Assembly: GCF_019923725.1 (NCBI RefSeq)
Contig: NZ_JAHXRI010000007.1
Span: forward strand, 186,001-250,000
Direction of reading: 5' to 3'
DNA length: 64,000 nucleotides
From: Zwartia hollandica
GTDB lineage: Bacteria > Pseudomonadota > Gammaproteobacteria > Burkholderiales > Burkholderiaceae_B
Part shown: positions 63,730-64,000 of the stretch, in pieces
Layout of the letters: every line of letters begins with the position of its first letter
How positions within the stretch are numbered: the first letter of the stretch is position 1
Translations under genes and position numbers: made by a program
Notes under the pieces: model-generated
The model's database searches: none
Told to the model about the DNA's origin: nothing
The model's input: only the letters and a program-made list of their open reading frames with translations

Positions 63730-63969
63730 CTATTTGGCTACTGCATCCATCGCTTTGCGTAGACTAGCAGGACGCATGTCGGTCCAATGCTGGTCGATAT
63801 ATTGTGTCACTTCATCTTTGGAACCAGCAAAACCTTTTTCATGCCATCCTGCTGGCACAGCTTTTTGCTCAGGCCAGATTGAGTATTGTTCCTCGTCGTT
63901 GATGATCACTTTGAAGCGATCACCATCAATCGTGTAGGCGTCTAGACGGACCGTTGCTTTTTCTACCAT
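63730..63969 (-). CDS. mbtH: MbtH-family protein
   Basis: The 79-residue protein has the full MbtH pattern: N24-D-E26-E-Q28-Y-S30-I-W32-P33, PAGW ending at W42, and WTDMRPASL at 62-70, with the three conserved tryptophans. MbtH proteins bind and activate adenylation domains of nonribosomal peptide synthetases. It is the first gene of the minus-strand operon MbtH, ParA, Lys/Ala-rich, DUF697, exporter, SPFH seen here. The synthetase probably lies just beyond the right end of the window. Confidence 0.93.
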   Translation of the reverse strand: MVEKATVRLDAYTIDGDRFKVIINDEEQYSIWPEQKAVPAGWHEKGFAGSKDEVTQYIDQHWTDMRPASLRKAMDAVAK

Positions 63970-64000
63970 GATTGATCACTTTTACTTAAGGGCTAAAGTT

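Noticed and set aside
1-64000. CRISPR arrays, tRNA or rRNA genes, insertion sequences, prophage
   Set aside because: No regularly spaced repeats, no tRNA-like cloverleaf with a conserved T-loop, no transposase or integrase frame, and no rRNA segment were found by reading.

Overview
The window reads as a chromosomal segment of a betaproteobacterium, most likely Burkholderiales and Alcaligenaceae-like. The reasons are two orphan Bug/TctC-type solute receptors, two TRAP transporter sets, a phoU-phoB-phoR unit, a PhoX phosphatase, phnCDE, and moderate GC with tightly packed, often overlapping genes. I see no rRNA, tRNA, CRISPR array, insertion sequence or phage gene, and no gene-free stretch longer than about 300 bases.

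Layout. 0-11 kb: the end of a TRAP permease gene with an enoyl-CoA hydratase-family gene, a complete DctPQM TRAP operon, a quinone-oxidoreductase-like gene followed by a Bug receptor and an aspartoacylase-like deacylase, an M20 amidohydrolase and an MFS transporter. 11-19 kb: a seven-gene minus-strand operon with a spermidine/putrescine-type ABC importer, two metal-dependent amidohydrolases and a CobW-type GTPase. 19-21.7 kb: a CbiM-like membrane protein, an unknown membrane protein and a lipoprotein that has a paralogue at 56-57.6 kb.

21.7-42 kb is a phosphorus island. It holds PhoR/PhoB/PhoU, PhoX, OlsB (ornithine lipid), LplT, a phosphatidylserine-decarboxylase-type enzyme, a membrane-anchored class III aminotransferase, a DUF962/Mpo1-like membrane protein, an Agt-like glycosyltransferase with PlcP (phospholipid turnover to glycolipid), PhnCDE phosphonate import with four catabolic genes, and an MGDG-synthase-like glycosyltransferase. 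I could read six candidate Pho boxes (7-4-7 repeats), usually with a -10-like hexamer ten bases downstream. Together they suggest a PhoB-controlled programme that scavenges phosphate and phosphonate and swaps phospholipids for phosphorus-free lipids.

42-50.5 kb: a Bug receptor, a serine hydrolase, an unknown secreted protein, an Rrf2/TIGR03643/2OG-dioxygenase operon divergent from a MerR regulator, a potassium channel and a GMC oxidoreductase. 50.5-64 kb is an accessory region. It has an alanine/lysine-tailed small protein, ATPase-less amino-acid-type ABC components (one a receptor-permease fusion), a methyltransferase, and two DUF697-like paralogues. It also has a type II thioesterase, a SyrD/PvdE-like cyclic-peptide exporter, an SPFH protein, a ParA ATPase with a lysine/alanine-rich membrane protein, and an MbtH protein at the right edge. 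MbtH, thioesterase II and the exporter imply a nonribosomal peptide synthetase just outside the window. Their operon with ParA, SPFH and DUF697 proteins is the most unusual feature here and the best candidate for an undescribed system.
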